Counted from the stretch's first letter, positions 18,569 through 27,968 are shown. The stretch: DNA of 64,000 nucleotides from Pseudomonas sp. 2FG (GCF_005502935.1 NZ_SCMP01000005.1:184695-248694); one strand, 5' to 3'. A program made the numbers and translations. Notes: generated by a model not told the origin, from the sequence alone.

Positions 18569-18796
18569 TCAGTCCAACCACTCCCGCGGCACTTCCCGTT
18601 TCAGCATCAGTTGGCATTGTTCGCTTTCCGGGTCGAACACTATCACCGCGTCGCCTTTATCCAGGGCGCGACGGACGCGCAAAACGCGGGTTTCTAGCGG
18701 GGTTTCATCGCCATTGTCGGTGCCGTCACGGGTGACGAAGTCTTCGATCAGGCGGGTGAGGGTGTCGGCTTCTAACAGCTGCTGGGGGATTAACAC
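18569..18796 (-). CDS. yheU: YheU family protein (UPF0270)
   Basis: This 75-residue cytoplasmic protein matches UPF0270/YheU: it opens LIPQQLLEADTLTRLIEDFV, continues with a TRDGTDNGD segment (family: REGTDYG) and ends in a basic tail. GTG 18796 is preferred over an ATG five codons earlier because GGAGAAG lies at the right distance before it and the family begins (M/V)LIP. Function is unknown; E. coli YheU has no established role. Confidence 0.85.
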   Translation of the reverse strand: MLIPQQLLEADTLTRLIEDFVTRDGTDNGDETPLETRVLRVRRALDKGDAVIVFDPESEQCQLMLKREVPREWLD

Positions 18797-18840
18797 GGGG
18801 CACTTCTCCAAAACGCAGCGGCGATGCTAACGCGCCGTGG

Positions 18841-18886
18841 TTTGGCTGGCCATGCTGGGTTTCGCTTCGCTCTGCACCAGCCTACA
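18841..18886. repeat. Degenerate copy of the GCTGGGTTTCG repeat
   Basis: This stretch has GGCTGG, GCTGGGTTTCGC and CCAGCCTAC in the order found in one half of the complete palindromes at 18477-18552 and 56871-56950, but the left arm is eroded. It lies between yheU and the hybrid kinase gene. Confidence 0.55.
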
Positions 18887-18924
18887 GATACCGCGATAGA
18901 TAAACGGATTAACCAGATGGGAGC

Positions 18925-21675
18925 CTAGGTCTCCAGCGGCTGGCTAAGCAGGTAGCGATCCAGGGTGCTGTACAGCAGCTTGCTGTCCAGTGGCTTGCCG
19001 AGGAAGTCATCCATGCCGGCGTCGGCGCCATGCTGCCGGTGTTCGTCGAGGATATGCGCGGTTAGCGCGATGATCGGTACCGCCGTCAGCTGCTGGTTGC
19101 GCTCCAGGCGGCGGATCTGCCGGGTGGCCTCGAAGCCATCCATCTTGGGCATTTCGCAGTCCATCAGGATCAGTTGAATGGCGGCGGGGTCGCGCTGGTA
19201 TTCGCTGACGGCGTCCAGACCGTTGCTCACCAGACGCACGCTGTAGCCGCGTTTCTTCAAGAAGCCCTGCACCACTAATTGGTTCACCGGATTGTCCTCG
19301 GCGACCAGGAGGCACGGCGTCGCGCCGCTAGCGTTGCGGATTTCGCCGCTTGGCGGGCGTGATTCTGCTCGGCGTTCTTGGTAAAGCTCCAGCAGCGCCT
19401 CGCGCAAGGGCGTCACGGCCAGCGGTTGGGCCAGGTTGAGCAGGCGCAGGCCGCCGCTGGCCGGCAGTTGTGGGCAGTGTTCGGGTGGGCACAGCAGCAG
19501 TACGCGTTGGCCGGGCTGCAGGCGGGGGCGCAGCGAGTCCAGCCAGCCCGCTACGCTGCCAGGCCAGGGTGCCATCAACACCAGCAGCGGAGCGACGGCG
19601 AAATCGTCGAGGTAGTCGTGCAGGCGCTGCGGATTTTGGCAGCGCTCGGTGCGCATGCCCCAGCGCCCGAGCAGGCGGCTGAGGGCATCGAGGCCGAGGC
19701 CGTCCAGCGAAGCGAGCAGGGCGGTGCGGCCCTTGAGCAGTTGGCTCAACTCATCGAAGTGTTCGTCGCCGTCGGGCAGCGCTATATCGAAGGCGAAGCG
19801 GGTCCCTTGGCCAGGCGTGCTCTGTACTTGGATATGGCCGCCCATCATTTCCACCAGTTCCTTGCTGATGGCCAGGCCGAGGCCGCTGCCGCCGTAATGG
19901 CGGGTGGTGCTGGAATCGCCTTGGGCGAAGGACTCGAACAGCTGGGTCAGCGCCGCCGCGGGAATGCCGATGCCACTGTCGCTGACGGCGAAGATCAGAT
20001 GCGCTGCGCCCCGGCTGTCGCTCCGGCGGCAGACGTTGACGGCCACATGACCTTCGGCGGTGAACTTCAGGGCATTGCTCAAGAGGTTCATCAATACCTG
20101 TTTCAGCCGCGTCGGATCACCCTGGATGCGTCGCGGTACGCCGCCTTCGAGGCCGACGTAGAGGTGCAGCTGTTTCTCCAGGGCCTGGGCGGTAAACAGG
20201 CTGAGGGTCTCGGAGAGCAGCACTTCGAGGTCGAAGTCGATATGTTCCAGACTCAGCTTGCCGGACTCGATCCGCGCGTAGTCGAGAATGTCGTTGATCA
20301 CCGCCATCAGTGAGCTGCCCGAGCTGGCGATGGTGTCGACATAGAAGCCTTGGCTACGGTCCAGCGGCGTGCTCTTGAGCAGTTGCAGCATGCCCAGCAC
20401 ACCGTTCAACGGCGTGCGGATCTCATGGCTCATCTTGGCCAGGAAGCGGCTCTTGGCCTGATTCTCGATCTCCGACTGCTCGGCGGCTTGGCGTGAGCGG
20501 AAGCCTTCCTCCTTGAGCCGATTGATCCGATCGGCCAGACCTATGGAGAGGGTGATCAGCTCGATAGTGACGCCCACCTTGACCACCGCCGCGCCGTAGA
20601 GACCGAACAACTCGAGACCCAGAGAGCCGCTGGTGGCGATGATGAACGAGAGCAGCAGAATGCCCCAGGCCAGGATGTAGTAGGAGCCATAGCGCAGACC
20701 CTGGCGCCAGACATAGGCGCCGCTGAGCAGGAGGATGCAGGAGACGCCCAGCACGGTCAGGCTGGCCAGGATGTTCCAGGCCTGCAGGCCGATCAGCGGC
20801 AGCGACACCAGGCAGCCGAAGATGGCCAGCATAAACAGGCGCAGGGCCAGATCGAGGCGCGGGAAATACTGCCGCGTATGCAGAAAATGCCGGCTGAACT
20901 GGGTCGCGCTGAAGCAGTGCAGGAACATCAGGATGTAGATGCTCACCGATTGCAGGGCGACCTGCTCGGGCAGCAGTTTGAACAGGCTGCCATCGAAGGA
21001 GGCGGCGAACAGGCCGATGTTCAGGCTGTAAATCAGATACCAGAAGTACGCCGGCTCACGCAGCGATAGAAACAGAAACAGGTTGTAGCAGAACATCGCG
21101 AACAGCACGCCATAGAAGGCGCCATTCGCGCCCATCAGGTTTTCCTGGGCGGCGGCGCTGGCGCCGTAGGTGCTGAAGAACAGCGGGACGAATACCGTGC
21201 TGGTGGTTTCCACGCGGATCAGCAGCGTGCTGCCGCCTGCCGGCAGGCTGACTGGAAACCAGAAATTACGCACCTGCACCGGCCGCTGCGAGAAGGCGAA
21301 GCGGTCGCCGCTTTCCTGCTGTCGCAGGCGGCCGTCCGGGGTGAGCAGGTAGACCTGCAGGTCGTCGAGCAGCGGGTAGTTGACTTCCAGGTAGCCGGCT
21401 AAGTCATGGGCACGGCTGTTAAGCAACGGCACCTTGAACCACCAGACCGAGCCGTTCTTGCCGAGGTTGGCGTGATCGCCGCTGACCGCTCGGAAGTCCG
21501 TATCAGGCAGGGCGCGAACCTCCTCGAGGGTGAAGCTGCCGTGGTGATCCTCCAGGTAGCCCAGGTAAGGCCCGAGCGACAGGCGCAGTTCATCCTGATT
21601 CAGCGGGGCGGGCAGCCAGGCCCAAGCCTGCCCGGTGAGTAGGAGCAGCAGCAACGCCAGGCAAATTCGAGGCAT
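18925..21675 (-). CDS. Hybrid sensor histidine kinase/response regulator with 7TMR-DISM sensor
   Basis: This 916-residue inner-membrane protein has a signal peptide (1-19), a periplasmic 7TMR-DISM extracellular beta domain (about 25-175), seven membrane helices (about 180-390), a dimerisation/phosphoacceptor domain with His417 in [11 protein letters not shown], an ATPase domain with [16 protein letters not shown] and [13 protein letters not shown], a degenerate receiver-like segment (about 640-770) and an intact C-terminal receiver with Asp839 in [11 protein letters not shown]. This layout resembles the RetS/LadS group of Pseudomonas sensors for external carbohydrate or calcium signals. No cognate regulator gene is adjacent. 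Confidence 0.92.
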   Translation of the reverse strand: MPRICLALLLLLLTGQAWAWLPAPLNQDELRLSLGPYLGYLEDHHGSFTLEEVRALPDTDFRAVSGDHANLGKNGSVWWFKVPLLNSRAHDLAGYLEVNYPLLDDLQVYLLTPDGRLRQQESGDRFAFSQRPVQVRNFWFPVSLPAGGSTLLIRVETTSTVFVPLFFSTYGASAAAQENLMGANGAFYGVLFAMFCYNLFLFLSLREPAYFWYLIYSLNIGLFAASFDGSLFKLLPEQVALQSVSIYILMFLHCFSATQFSRHFLHTRQYFPRLDLALRLFMLAIFGCLVSLPLIGLQAWNILASLTVLGVSCILLLSGAYVWRQGLRYGSYYILAWGILLLSFIIATSGSLGLELFGLYGAAVVKVGVTIELITLSIGLADRINRLKEEGFRSRQAAEQSEIENQAKSRFLAKMSHEIRTPLNGVLGMLQLLKSTPLDRSQGFYVDTIASSGSSLMAVINDILDYARIESGKLSLEHIDFDLEVLLSETLSLFTAQALEKQLHLYVGLEGGVPRRIQGDPTRLKQVLMNLLSNALKFTAEGHVAVNVCRRSDSRGAAHLIFAVSDSGIGIPAAALTQLFESFAQGDSSTTRHYGGSGLGLAISKELVEMMGGHIQVQSTPGQGTRFAFDIALPDGDEHFDELSQLLKGRTALLASLDGLGLDALSRLLGRWGMRTERCQNPQRLHDYLDDFAVAPLLVLMAPWPGSVAGWLDSLRPRLQPGQRVLLLCPPEHCPQLPASGGLRLLNLAQPLAVTPLREALLELYQERRAESRPPSGEIRNASGATPCLLVAEDNPVNQLVVQGFLKKRGYSVRLVSNGLDAVSEYQRDPAAIQLILMDCEMPKMDGFEATRQIRRLERNQQLTAVPIIALTAHILDEHRQHGADAGMDDFLGKPLDSKLLYSTLDRYLLSQPLET

Positions 21676-21894
21676 CCGTAAACCTCATTATTGTTGTTAT
21701 CTGGAGGGGTTAAGGGTGCTGCTCCCCTCGGCTTTTGTCTGGCACTGTGCCCTTACGCCGGCCGGCCATCAAGTGACGTTTTTACCTTGCTCGATCGGGG
21801 GGCAATCAGGCTGCCGAGGGTTAGCACGCCGTGCTCCAGTTGCGGACTGAAGCGCTCCTCGAGGCGGTCGCTTGGGCTTGCTGTGTCGCGCGCG

Positions 21895-21962
21895 GCTCAG
21901 CTTGCGCCAGGCAAAGCGCTTGGGCTGGCGACTTCGGCGCGGTTCCGGGGCGCGGGCAGCGG
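21895..21962 (-). repeat. Degenerate direct copy of the mnmC 3' end
   Basis: These 68 bases align with 24374-24442, the last part of mnmC, with 13 mismatches and one single-base gap (about 80 percent identical). In the minus-strand direction they keep LPAPRNRAEV, like mnmC LPVPRDVAEA, and, after the frameshift, PKRFAWRKL, like mnmC PNRFALRNL. The copy sits a few bases past the stop of the persulfide dioxygenase-like gene, so the two copies bracket the four-gene sulfur operon. The rest of 21676-21894 holds no gene that I recognise. Confidence 0.55.
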
Positions 21963-21969
21963 TGCTGCT

Positions 21970-22662
21970 TCAGTCATTCCCACAGGCTCGGTTGAGCGGT
22001 ACGGCGATGTCCATCAGGCGCGGGGTTGGCAACTTCAGGCTGTTCATTAAGGCGACGTAGGCCTCTACATTCCCCACCTGCAGGCGTGGGTTGTGTGCCG
22101 CTTCTTCGGCGATGCTGGAGCATGTCCAGCCGCGGTAGTCATGGCCGGGCCAGACCTCGGTATCGCCGGGTAGGGTCAGCAGGCGCTGCAAGCTGGCCCA
22201 TTGCTCGCGGGCGTCACCGTTCTGGAAGTCGGTGCGGCCGCTGCCACGGATCAGCAGGGTGTCGCCGCTGAACAGCTTTGCGGGTTCCGCGCCTGTGGCC
22301 GGCAGCAGGAAGCAATAGGAGTCGTCCGTATGTCCCGGGGTGTGCCAGGCGATCAGTTCGCGATTGCCGAAGGCAAGGCGTTTGCCATCACTGAAGGTGA
22401 AACTGGCGCAGTGGCTGCCGCTTTGCACGCCGAAACCGCTGCGGCAGCCGGTGGCTTTGCGCAGGGCGCCCAGGGCCGTGATGTGATCGGCATGGGTGTG
22501 GCTGTCCACGGCCAGCACCAGGCGCAGATCCAGCTCATGGAGCAGCTGTGAGTAGTCGTCCAGCCTGTCCTTGACCGGGTCGATCAGCACGGCCTCGCCG
22601 GCATCCGCCAGCAGATAGCTGTAGGCCGAGCTGGTGCTGTCGAACAATTGACGGAACAACAT
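21970..22662 (-). CDS. MBL-fold persulfide dioxygenase-like hydrolase (ETHE1/CstB/Blh type)
   Basis: This 230-residue protein belongs to the glyoxalase II-like branch of the metallo-beta-lactamase fold. The metal ligands are visible in DSHTHADHITALG, HTPGHTDDS, FSGDTLL and WPGHDYRG. Family members use one Fe(II) to oxidise glutathione persulfide to sulfite. The start at 22662 has GGAGG eight bases upstream. The gene is last in an operon with a TauE-type exporter, a rhodanese and a CsoR-family repressor, the same parts list as cst/bigR sulfide-detoxification operons. Substrate is inferred from family and context. Confidence 0.88.
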   Translation of the reverse strand: MLFRQLFDSTSSAYSYLLADAGEAVLIDPVKDRLDDYSQLLHELDLRLVLAVDSHTHADHITALGALRKATGCRSGFGVQSGSHCASFTFSDGKRLAFGNRELIAWHTPGHTDDSYCFLLPATGAEPAKLFSGDTLLIRGSGRTDFQNGDAREQWASLQRLLTLPGDTEVWPGHDYRGWTCSSIAEEAAHNPRLQVGNVEAYVALMNSLKLPTPRLMDIAVPLNRACGND

Positions 22663-22663
22663 C

Positions 22664-23422
22664 TCAGGCACCTCCAAGGAGTTTCTGGCTGGCCAGCGAC
22701 AGGCTGACCAGCACCAGCATCAGGGCGAACAGGCGTTGCAGCAGTCGGCTGCCCAGATGCTGGGCCAGGTGATTACCGACCAGCACGCCGAGCGCTCCAC
22801 CGGCCGCCAGACCGGCCAGCAGCAGGGGCGAGGGCCGCGCGCCGCTGAGGTAGAGCAAGAAACCGCCGCCGGAGACCAGGGCGATCACCGTCATCGAGGT
22901 GGCTATGGCGGCCAGCATCGACAGTGGGGTGAGCCAGAGCAGGGCGGGGACGATCAGGAAACCACCGCCGACCCCCATCAGTCCAGACAGCAGGCCGACG
23001 CCCAGGCCGATGCCGACCAGCGGCAGGCCACGCAGCGGCCTCTGGCTGGTGCGCGGCAGGCCGCTGCTGTGCCACATGCGCCAGGCCGACCAGAGCACCA
23101 GCAGGCAGAAGCCAATCACCAGCACGGCTTCGGCAACGAACCGGCCCAGCCACTGGCCCAGGGCGTTGCCCGGCAAGCCGCTGAGGCTGAGCAGCAGCAC
23201 CGGCAGCCAGGCCACCTGGCCCTGACGGGCGCGCGGCAGCGCGCCGACCAGGGCGGTGAGGGCGACGGCGCCGAGGCTGACACCTATGGCATCGCGCAGC
23301 GGCAGATGCAGGCTCAGCAGCAAGGGCAGGGCCACCAGTGAGCCGCCGGCGCCGGTCAGGCCGAGCAGCAGCCCGAGGACCGCGCCGATGCCGAGCGCTT
23401 CGAGCAGCAGCATGTCCATCAT
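22664..23422 (-). CDS. TauE/SafE family sulfite/organosulfur exporter
   Basis: This 252-residue membrane protein has about eight helices and two TauE/SafE half-repeats: GAVLGLLLGLTGAGGSLVALPLLL and VGLLSGLMGVGGGFLIVPALL. The start ATG at 23422 overlaps the stop of the rhodanese gene (ATGA), and the stop is one base before the MBL gene start, so translation is coupled. In equivalent operons it is thought to export sulfite formed by the persulfide dioxygenase. A longer upstream extension in the same frame overlaps the rhodanese gene and is not credible. Confidence 0.9.
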   Translation of the reverse strand: MMDMLLLEALGIGAVLGLLLGLTGAGGSLVALPLLLSLHLPLRDAIGVSLGAVALTALVGALPRARQGQVAWLPVLLLSLSGLPGNALGQWLGRFVAEAVLVIGFCLLVLWSAWRMWHSSGLPRTSQRPLRGLPLVGIGLGVGLLSGLMGVGGGFLIVPALLWLTPLSMLAAIATSMTVIALVSGGGFLLYLSGARPSPLLLAGLAAGGALGVLVGNHLAQHLGSRLLQRLFALMLVLVSLSLASQKLLGGA

Positions 23423-23961
23423 CGGTTCCAGGGCATGCGGGCCAGCAGCAGGGCCATGCCGCAGGTGTCGCTGAGGCCGGCGAAGGTCAGGCCGGCACCG
23501 ACGAAGGCGGCGAGGCCATACCAACCCGGATGCAGCCAGGTGCCGAGGATCACTCCGAGCAGCACCAGGCTGCCGGCGCAGATCTGCACCTGGCGCTGCA
23601 GGCCGATCACCCCGGCGGCGCCCCGATTGACGGGGATGCCGCAGGCGACGCAGGCGTCGGTGCCGCCCTCGATCACCTGGGCGCCCGGCAGCAGTTGTTG
23701 CAACTGCTCGGCGGCACGGCGGGCGCGCTGGCCGCTCTGGCACAGCAGGTAGAGCTCAGCGCCGTGCCGCAGGCCCTCGGCCCTGAGCTGGGTAATCAGT
23801 TGCGCCGGTTCCAGTTGATCCAGCGGCACGTTGCGCGCGCCGGCTACATGCTGGGCGCGGAATTCCGCCGGGCTGCGCACGTCCACGAGAAAGCGCACCT
23901 GTCCTTGGTGTTGGGCCGCGGCAAAGCGCGGGGCGTCGATCAGGCAGAGGGTCTCGGGCAT
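23419..23961 (-). CDS. Rhodanese-domain membrane protein (YgaP-like)
   Basis: This 180-residue protein has an N-terminal rhodanese domain with catalytic Cys74 in the loop CQSGQR, then GGTDACVACGIPVNRG, and a DUF2892 tail with two membrane helices ending LSDTCGMALLLARMPWNR, as in E. coli YgaP. It should move sulfane sulfur between thiol carriers at the inner membrane face. It follows the repressor gene after a 20-base gap that contains a perfect palindrome and overlaps the exporter gene by four bases. Confidence 0.9.
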   Translation of the reverse strand: MPETLCLIDAPRFAAAQHQGQVRFLVDVRSPAEFRAQHVAGARNVPLDQLEPAQLITQLRAEGLRHGAELYLLCQSGQRARRAAEQLQQLLPGAQVIEGGTDACVACGIPVNRGAAGVIGLQRQVQICAGSLVLLGVILGTWLHPGWYGLAAFVGAGLTFAGLSDTCGMALLLARMPWNR

Positions 23962-23966
23962 TTTGG

Positions 23967-23981
23967 TACTCCCTGGGAGTA
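23967..23981. promoter_or_regulatory. Perfect palindrome TACTCCC-N-GGGAGTA before the rhodanese start
   Basis: A 7-1-7 palindrome lies between the repressor stop and the rhodanese ATG. On the coding strand its AGGGAG half also serves as the rhodanese ribosome binding site. It resembles G/C-tract operators of CsoR-family repressors and could be a second, internal operator or a translational control hairpin. Confidence 0.45.
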
Positions 23982-24248
23982 TCAGGTGTATTTGGTGAAG
24001 ATGGCGCGAACCCGGGCCAGGGTCTCGGCGTCATCGCGGTTGGGATCGAGTACGGTTTCTTCCAGCAGGCAGGCGAGCAGCTCCTGGTAGGCCTTGTCCA
24101 GGGCCTTGCGCGCGGCGGCGAACTGCTGGGCGATGGCCTCGCATTCCTCGCCGCGGCGGATCATCGCCTGGATGCCACGGATCTGCCCTTCGACGCGGGC
24201 CAGGCGTTTGAGCATGGCGTCCTGTTGCTTGGCGTTTGCTGTGATCAC
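23982..24248 (-). CDS. CsoR/FrmR-family repressor, thiol-only (CstR-like persulfide sensor candidate)
   Basis: This 88-residue all-helical DUF156 protein contains RLARVEGQIRGIQAMI, the family DNA-binding signature. It has Cys36 and Cys60 and no histidine at all, so the Cys-His-Cys copper site of CsoR and the Cys/His sites of FrmR and RcnR cannot form. That agrees with a sulfane-sulfur sensor like CstR, although the second cysteine is five residues earlier than in S. aureus CstR. GTG 24248 has AGGAGA upstream. It is the first gene of the operon and probably represses it and itself. Confidence 0.87.
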   Translation of the reverse strand: MITANAKQQDAMLKRLARVEGQIRGIQAMIRRGEECEAIAQQFAAARKALDKAYQELLACLLEETVLDPNRDDAETLARVRAIFTKYT

Positions 24249-24265
24249 GGGGCGGTCTCCTGTTG

Positions 24266-24300
24266 ATACCCTTGGGGGTATATATACAGGGGGGAGTATA
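24266..24300 (-). promoter_or_regulatory. Operator/promoter region of the sulfur operon
   Basis: ATACCC-TT-GGGGGTAT at 24266-24281 is an imperfect inverted repeat with the G/C tracts and flanking AT of CsoR-family operators. It is followed by an AT-rich TATATA and a second element ending GGGGGGAGTATA at about 24289-24300. It sits about 20-50 bases upstream of the repressor GTG, where operator and promoter would overlap. Assignment is by pattern and position only. Confidence 0.5.
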
Positions 24301-24361
24301 AGTGACAAGGCGACGATGACCAGCCCATGAGTTGTGTCGGGCTGTCGCAGGTGACGGACGG

Positions 24362-26353
24362 TCAGGTGTTGCGGATCAGATTGCGCAGGGCGAAGCGATT
24401 GGGGTGGCAGGCTTCGGCGACGTCGCGGGGCACGGGCAGCGGTTCGTTATCGATCCAGGCGGCCAGCAGCTCGCCAGACAGCGGCGCGGTGATCAGCCCG
24501 CGCGAGCCGTGGCCGCTGTTGATATACAGGCCAGCGAGCCAGGGGCAGGGCGTGTCTGGCGTTTGCCGGGCGTCTTTGCCCAGCACCGCGTAGGCGTTGG
24601 CGAATGCCGCGCTGTCCGCCAGCGGGCCGACTATGGGCAGGTAATCCGGGCTGGTGCAGCGAAAGGCGGCGCGGCCGGCTAACTCGGCGGGGTCGAGTTG
24701 CTCGGCGTGCAGGCGCTGCGCCAAGTCCGCAGAGATTTCCCGCAGCAACTCGAGGTTGCCGACGTGCTCGGCGGCGTTCGGCGTCAGGTCGTCGCTCTTG
24801 AAGTCGAAGCTGGCGCCAAGGCTGTGCTCGCCCAGGCGCGCCGGCGCGACATAGCCTTCGGCGCACACCACGGTGCGCAGCGCGGCGCTTTCGGCGGTTT
24901 CCACCAGGCGGGTAATTTGCCCGCGAATGCGTTTCAGCGGCAGCCCGGCGCTCTGTGGGAAGCGACGGATTTCGGCGGCGCCGGCCAACACCACCACCGC
25001 CGCGCTGGCGAGCAACCGATCGCCGGCCCAGGCTTGCCACAGCTCACCGGCGCGGCGCAGTTCCAGGGCTTCTTGATGAAATAGCGGGCGGATATTCGGC
25101 TGCGTCGCCAGCAGGCGGCAGAGTGCCGGCGGATGCACCCAGCCGGCCTCGGGGTAATACAGGCCGCCGGCGGGCAGGCCGATGCCGGCGCGCGCTTGCG
25201 CCTCGTTCTGGCTGAGGTTCTGTAGCAGGTCATTCGCGAAGGCGTTGGCCAACTGCGCCTGGCGCTCGGCTTCCTTGGCATCGAACGCCAGTTGCAGCAC
25301 GCCGCAGGCATCCCAATCGATGCCGCGTTGCAGGCGTTCCAGCAGGCGCCGGGTATGGCCAAAGCCGCTGACGATCAGCCGTGACAGTGTCGTGCCGTGG
25401 GCCGACAGCTTGAGATAGAGCACGCCCTGCGGATTGCCGGAGGCCTCTTGCGCCAACTCGGCGTGGCGTTCCAGCAGCTGCACCTGCCAGCCGCGCGCCG
25501 CCAGGCTGGCCGCGCTCGCGCAACCGGCGAGGCCAGCGCCGATCACCAGTGCGGTACGCTCGGGGGCAGCGAAATCGGGGCGGGCGAACCAGGGTTTGGC
25601 GGTCGCGCGCGATTCAGCGGTGAAGCGGCCTTTCAACACTTCCCACTTGTGCCCCAGGCCGGGCACCCGGCGCATGCGGAAACCCGCGTCGTTCAGCGCG
25701 CGGCGCACATAGCCGGTGCTGGTGAAGGTGCCCAAGGTGGTGTCCGCTGTGGAGAGCCGGGCGAGTTGGGCGAACAGCTCGGGCGTCCACATGTCGGGGT
25801 TTTTCGCGGGGGCGAAGCCGTCGAGAAACCAGGCGTCGACCCGGGCATCCAGCTCCGGCAGCATTTCCAGGGCATCGCCAATCAGCAGCGTCAGCACCAC
25901 CCGCCCGCCGGCGAACAGCAGGCGCTGGAAGCCGGCATGGAGGGCGACGTACTGCGTCAGCAATTCGCTGGCGAAGGCTTCCAGCTCGGGCCATAGCAGC
26001 AGGGCGCGCTGTAAATCGGCGCGGCTGAGGGGGTATTTCTCGACGCTGACGAAATGCAGCTGGGCGCCGGCTGGCGCGGTTTGCTCGAACAGTTGCCAGG
26101 CGCAGAGAAAATTCAGCCCGGTGCCGAATCCCGTCTCGCCAATCACCAGGCGCCCGCCGCTGGGCAGGGCGGCAAAGCGCGCCGGCAGGTCGTTATTGGC
26201 GAGGAACACATAGCGCGTCTCCGCCAGGCCCGAGGTAGTGGAGAAGTACACGTCGTCGTACGCGCGCGAGCGCGGCTGACCTTGCTCGTCCCAATCTAGT
26301 TGGGCGTGGGCTATTTGGGCATGGGCGGGTTGAATCTGCGGAGTGTCGGACAT
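24362..26353 (-). CDS. mnmC: Bifunctional tRNA mnm5s2U biosynthesis protein MnmC
   Basis: This 663-residue two-domain enzyme performs the last steps of mnm5s2U formation at tRNA wobble U34. The N-terminal SAM-dependent methyltransferase (about 1-245) has GETGFGTGLNFLCAW and LDGFAPAKNPDMW. The C-terminal FAD oxidoreductase (about 265-660) has the dinucleotide motif VIGAGLAGCASAASLAARGW and removes the carboxymethyl group. ATG 26353 is chosen; a GTG five codons upstream is an alternative. It is monocistronic and divergent from pap. A degenerate copy of its 3' end lies at 21895-21962. Confidence 0.93.
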   Translation of the reverse strand: MSDTPQIQPAHAQIAHAQLDWDEQGQPRSRAYDDVYFSTTSGLAETRYVFLANNDLPARFAALPSGGRLVIGETGFGTGLNFLCAWQLFEQTAPAGAQLHFVSVEKYPLSRADLQRALLLWPELEAFASELLTQYVALHAGFQRLLFAGGRVVLTLLIGDALEMLPELDARVDAWFLDGFAPAKNPDMWTPELFAQLARLSTADTTLGTFTSTGYVRRALNDAGFRMRRVPGLGHKWEVLKGRFTAESRATAKPWFARPDFAAPERTALVIGAGLAGCASAASLAARGWQVQLLERHAELAQEASGNPQGVLYLKLSAHGTTLSRLIVSGFGHTRRLLERLQRGIDWDACGVLQLAFDAKEAERQAQLANAFANDLLQNLSQNEAQARAGIGLPAGGLYYPEAGWVHPPALCRLLATQPNIRPLFHQEALELRRAGELWQAWAGDRLLASAAVVVLAGAAEIRRFPQSAGLPLKRIRGQITRLVETAESAALRTVVCAEGYVAPARLGEHSLGASFDFKSDDLTPNAAEHVGNLELLREISADLAQRLHAEQLDPAELAGRAAFRCTSPDYLPIVGPLADSAAFANAYAVLGKDARQTPDTPCPWLAGLYINSGHGSRGLITAPLSGELLAAWIDNEPLPVPRDVAEACHPNRFALRNLIRNT

Positions 26354-26480
26354 ATCGGCTTCTGTCACAGCGAGGCGCGCATTCTAGCCGATCCGCGGGC
26401 TATCGCCGCGTAGCTTGGATGCTAGCGCTGCGGCGATCCGCTAGGCTGAGCGCATCGAGTCAGGGAACGGAGCCACATTT

Positions 26481-27968
26481 ATGTTCGAGTCCGCCGAGAT
26501 CGGCCATGCCATCGACCAGGAGACCTACGACGCCGAGGTGCCGGCCCTGCGCGAGGCGCTGCTGGAGGCGCAGTTCGAGCTGAAGCAACAGGCGCGCTTC
26601 CCGGTGATAGTGCTGATCAATGGCATCGAGGGCGCCGGCAAGGGTGAAACGGTCAAGCTGCTCAACGAGTGGATGGACCCACGGCTGATTCAGGTCAGCA
26701 CCTTCGACCAGCAGACCGACGAGGAGCTGGCCCGCCCGGCGGCGTGGCGCTACTGGCGGCAGCTGCCGCCGAAGGGGCGGATGGGGATCTTCTTCGGTAA
26801 CTGGTACAGCCAGATGCTGCAAGGACGGGTCCATGGACACTTCAAGAATGCGGTACTGGATCAGGCCATCGACGGCGCGGAGAACCTGGAGCGCATGCTC
26901 TGTGACGAGGGCGCGCTGATCTTCAAGTTCTGGTTCCACCTCTCCAAGCAGCAGATGAAGGCGCGCCTCAAGGCTTTGCAGGACGACCCGCTGCGCAGCT
27001 GGCGCCTGAGCCCGTTGGACTGGCAGCAATCGCAGACCTACGACAAGTTCGTCCGTTTTGGCGAGCATGTGTTGCGCCGCACCAGCCGCGACTATGCGCC
27101 CTGGTACGTCATCGAGGGTTTCGACGAGTATTACCGCAGCCTGACCATGGGCCGGATCTTGCTCGAAGGCCTGCAAGCCGCGCTCAAACGCAAGCAGCGG
27201 CCACAGCGCCACCCCCATGCCGGGCCTTTGACCCTGAGCCTGGACAAGCGCAGCCTGCTGGGCAGCCTGGACATGAGCCAGCGGCTGGACAAGGACGCTT
27301 ACCAGGAACAATTGGCGAGCGAACAGGCGCGCTTGGCGGGGCTGATGCGCGATAAACGCATGCGCCGGCATGCCTTGGTCACGGTATTCGAGGGTAACGA
27401 TGCGGCCGGCAAGGGCGGCGCCATCCGCCGGGTGGCTGCGGCGCTCGATCCGCGTCAGTACCGCATCGTGCCCATCGCCGCGCCGACCGAGGAGGAGCGC
27501 GCGCAACCCTACCTCTGGCGTTTCTGGCGGCATATCCCGGCGCGCGGCACGTTCACCGTGTTCGATCGCTCCTGGTATGGCCGGGTGCTGGTGGAGCGGG
27601 TCGAGGGTTTCTGCAGCCAGGCGGACTGGCTGCGGGCCTACGGCGAGATCAATGACTTCGAGGAGCAGCTGAGCCGCGCCGGCGTGGTGCTGGTGAAGTT
27701 CTGGCTGTCGATCGACCAGGACACTCAGTTGCAGCGCTTTCAGGAGCGCGAACAGACCTCCTTCAAGCGCTTCAAGATCACCGAGGAGGATTGGCGCAAC
27801 CGGGAAAAATGGCCGCTGTATAGCGACGCGGTCGGCGATATGGTCGATCGCACCAGCAGCGAGATCGCGCCCTGGACGCTGGTCGAGGCCAACGACAAAC
27901 GCTTCGCCCGGGTCAAGGTGCTACGCACTATCAACGATGCGCTGCAAGCCGCTTTCGTGCGTGATTGA
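26481..27968 (+). CDS. pap: Polyphosphate:AMP phosphotransferase (PPK2 class II)
   Basis: This 495-residue protein consists of two fused PPK2 domains and phosphorylates AMP to ADP with polyphosphate. The first domain has an atypical P-loop GIEGAGKGE; the second, usually the catalytic one, has EGNDAAGKGGAIRR and the Walker B-like FDRSWYGR. In the first domain the corresponding motif is FGNWYSQ without the aspartate, as expected for a non-catalytic repeat. Length matches P. aeruginosa PAP (about 496). GGAG lies upstream of ATG 26481. Confidence 0.93.
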   Translation: MFESAEIGHAIDQETYDAEVPALREALLEAQFELKQQARFPVIVLINGIEGAGKGETVKLLNEWMDPRLIQVSTFDQQTDEELARPAAWRYWRQLPPKGRMGIFFGNWYSQMLQGRVHGHFKNAVLDQAIDGAENLERMLCDEGALIFKFWFHLSKQQMKARLKALQDDPLRSWRLSPLDWQQSQTYDKFVRFGEHVLRRTSRDYAPWYVIEGFDEYYRSLTMGRILLEGLQAALKRKQRPQRHPHAGPLTLSLDKRSLLGSLDMSQRLDKDAYQEQLASEQARLAGLMRDKRMRRHALVTVFEGNDAAGKGGAIRRVAAALDPRQYRIVPIAAPTEEERAQPYLWRFWRHIPARGTFTVFDRSWYGRVLVERVEGFCSQADWLRAYGEINDFEEQLSRAGVVLVKFWLSIDQDTQLQRFQEREQTSFKRFKITEEDWRNREKWPLYSDAVGDMVDRTSSEIAPWTLVEANDKRFARVKVLRTINDALQAAFVRD

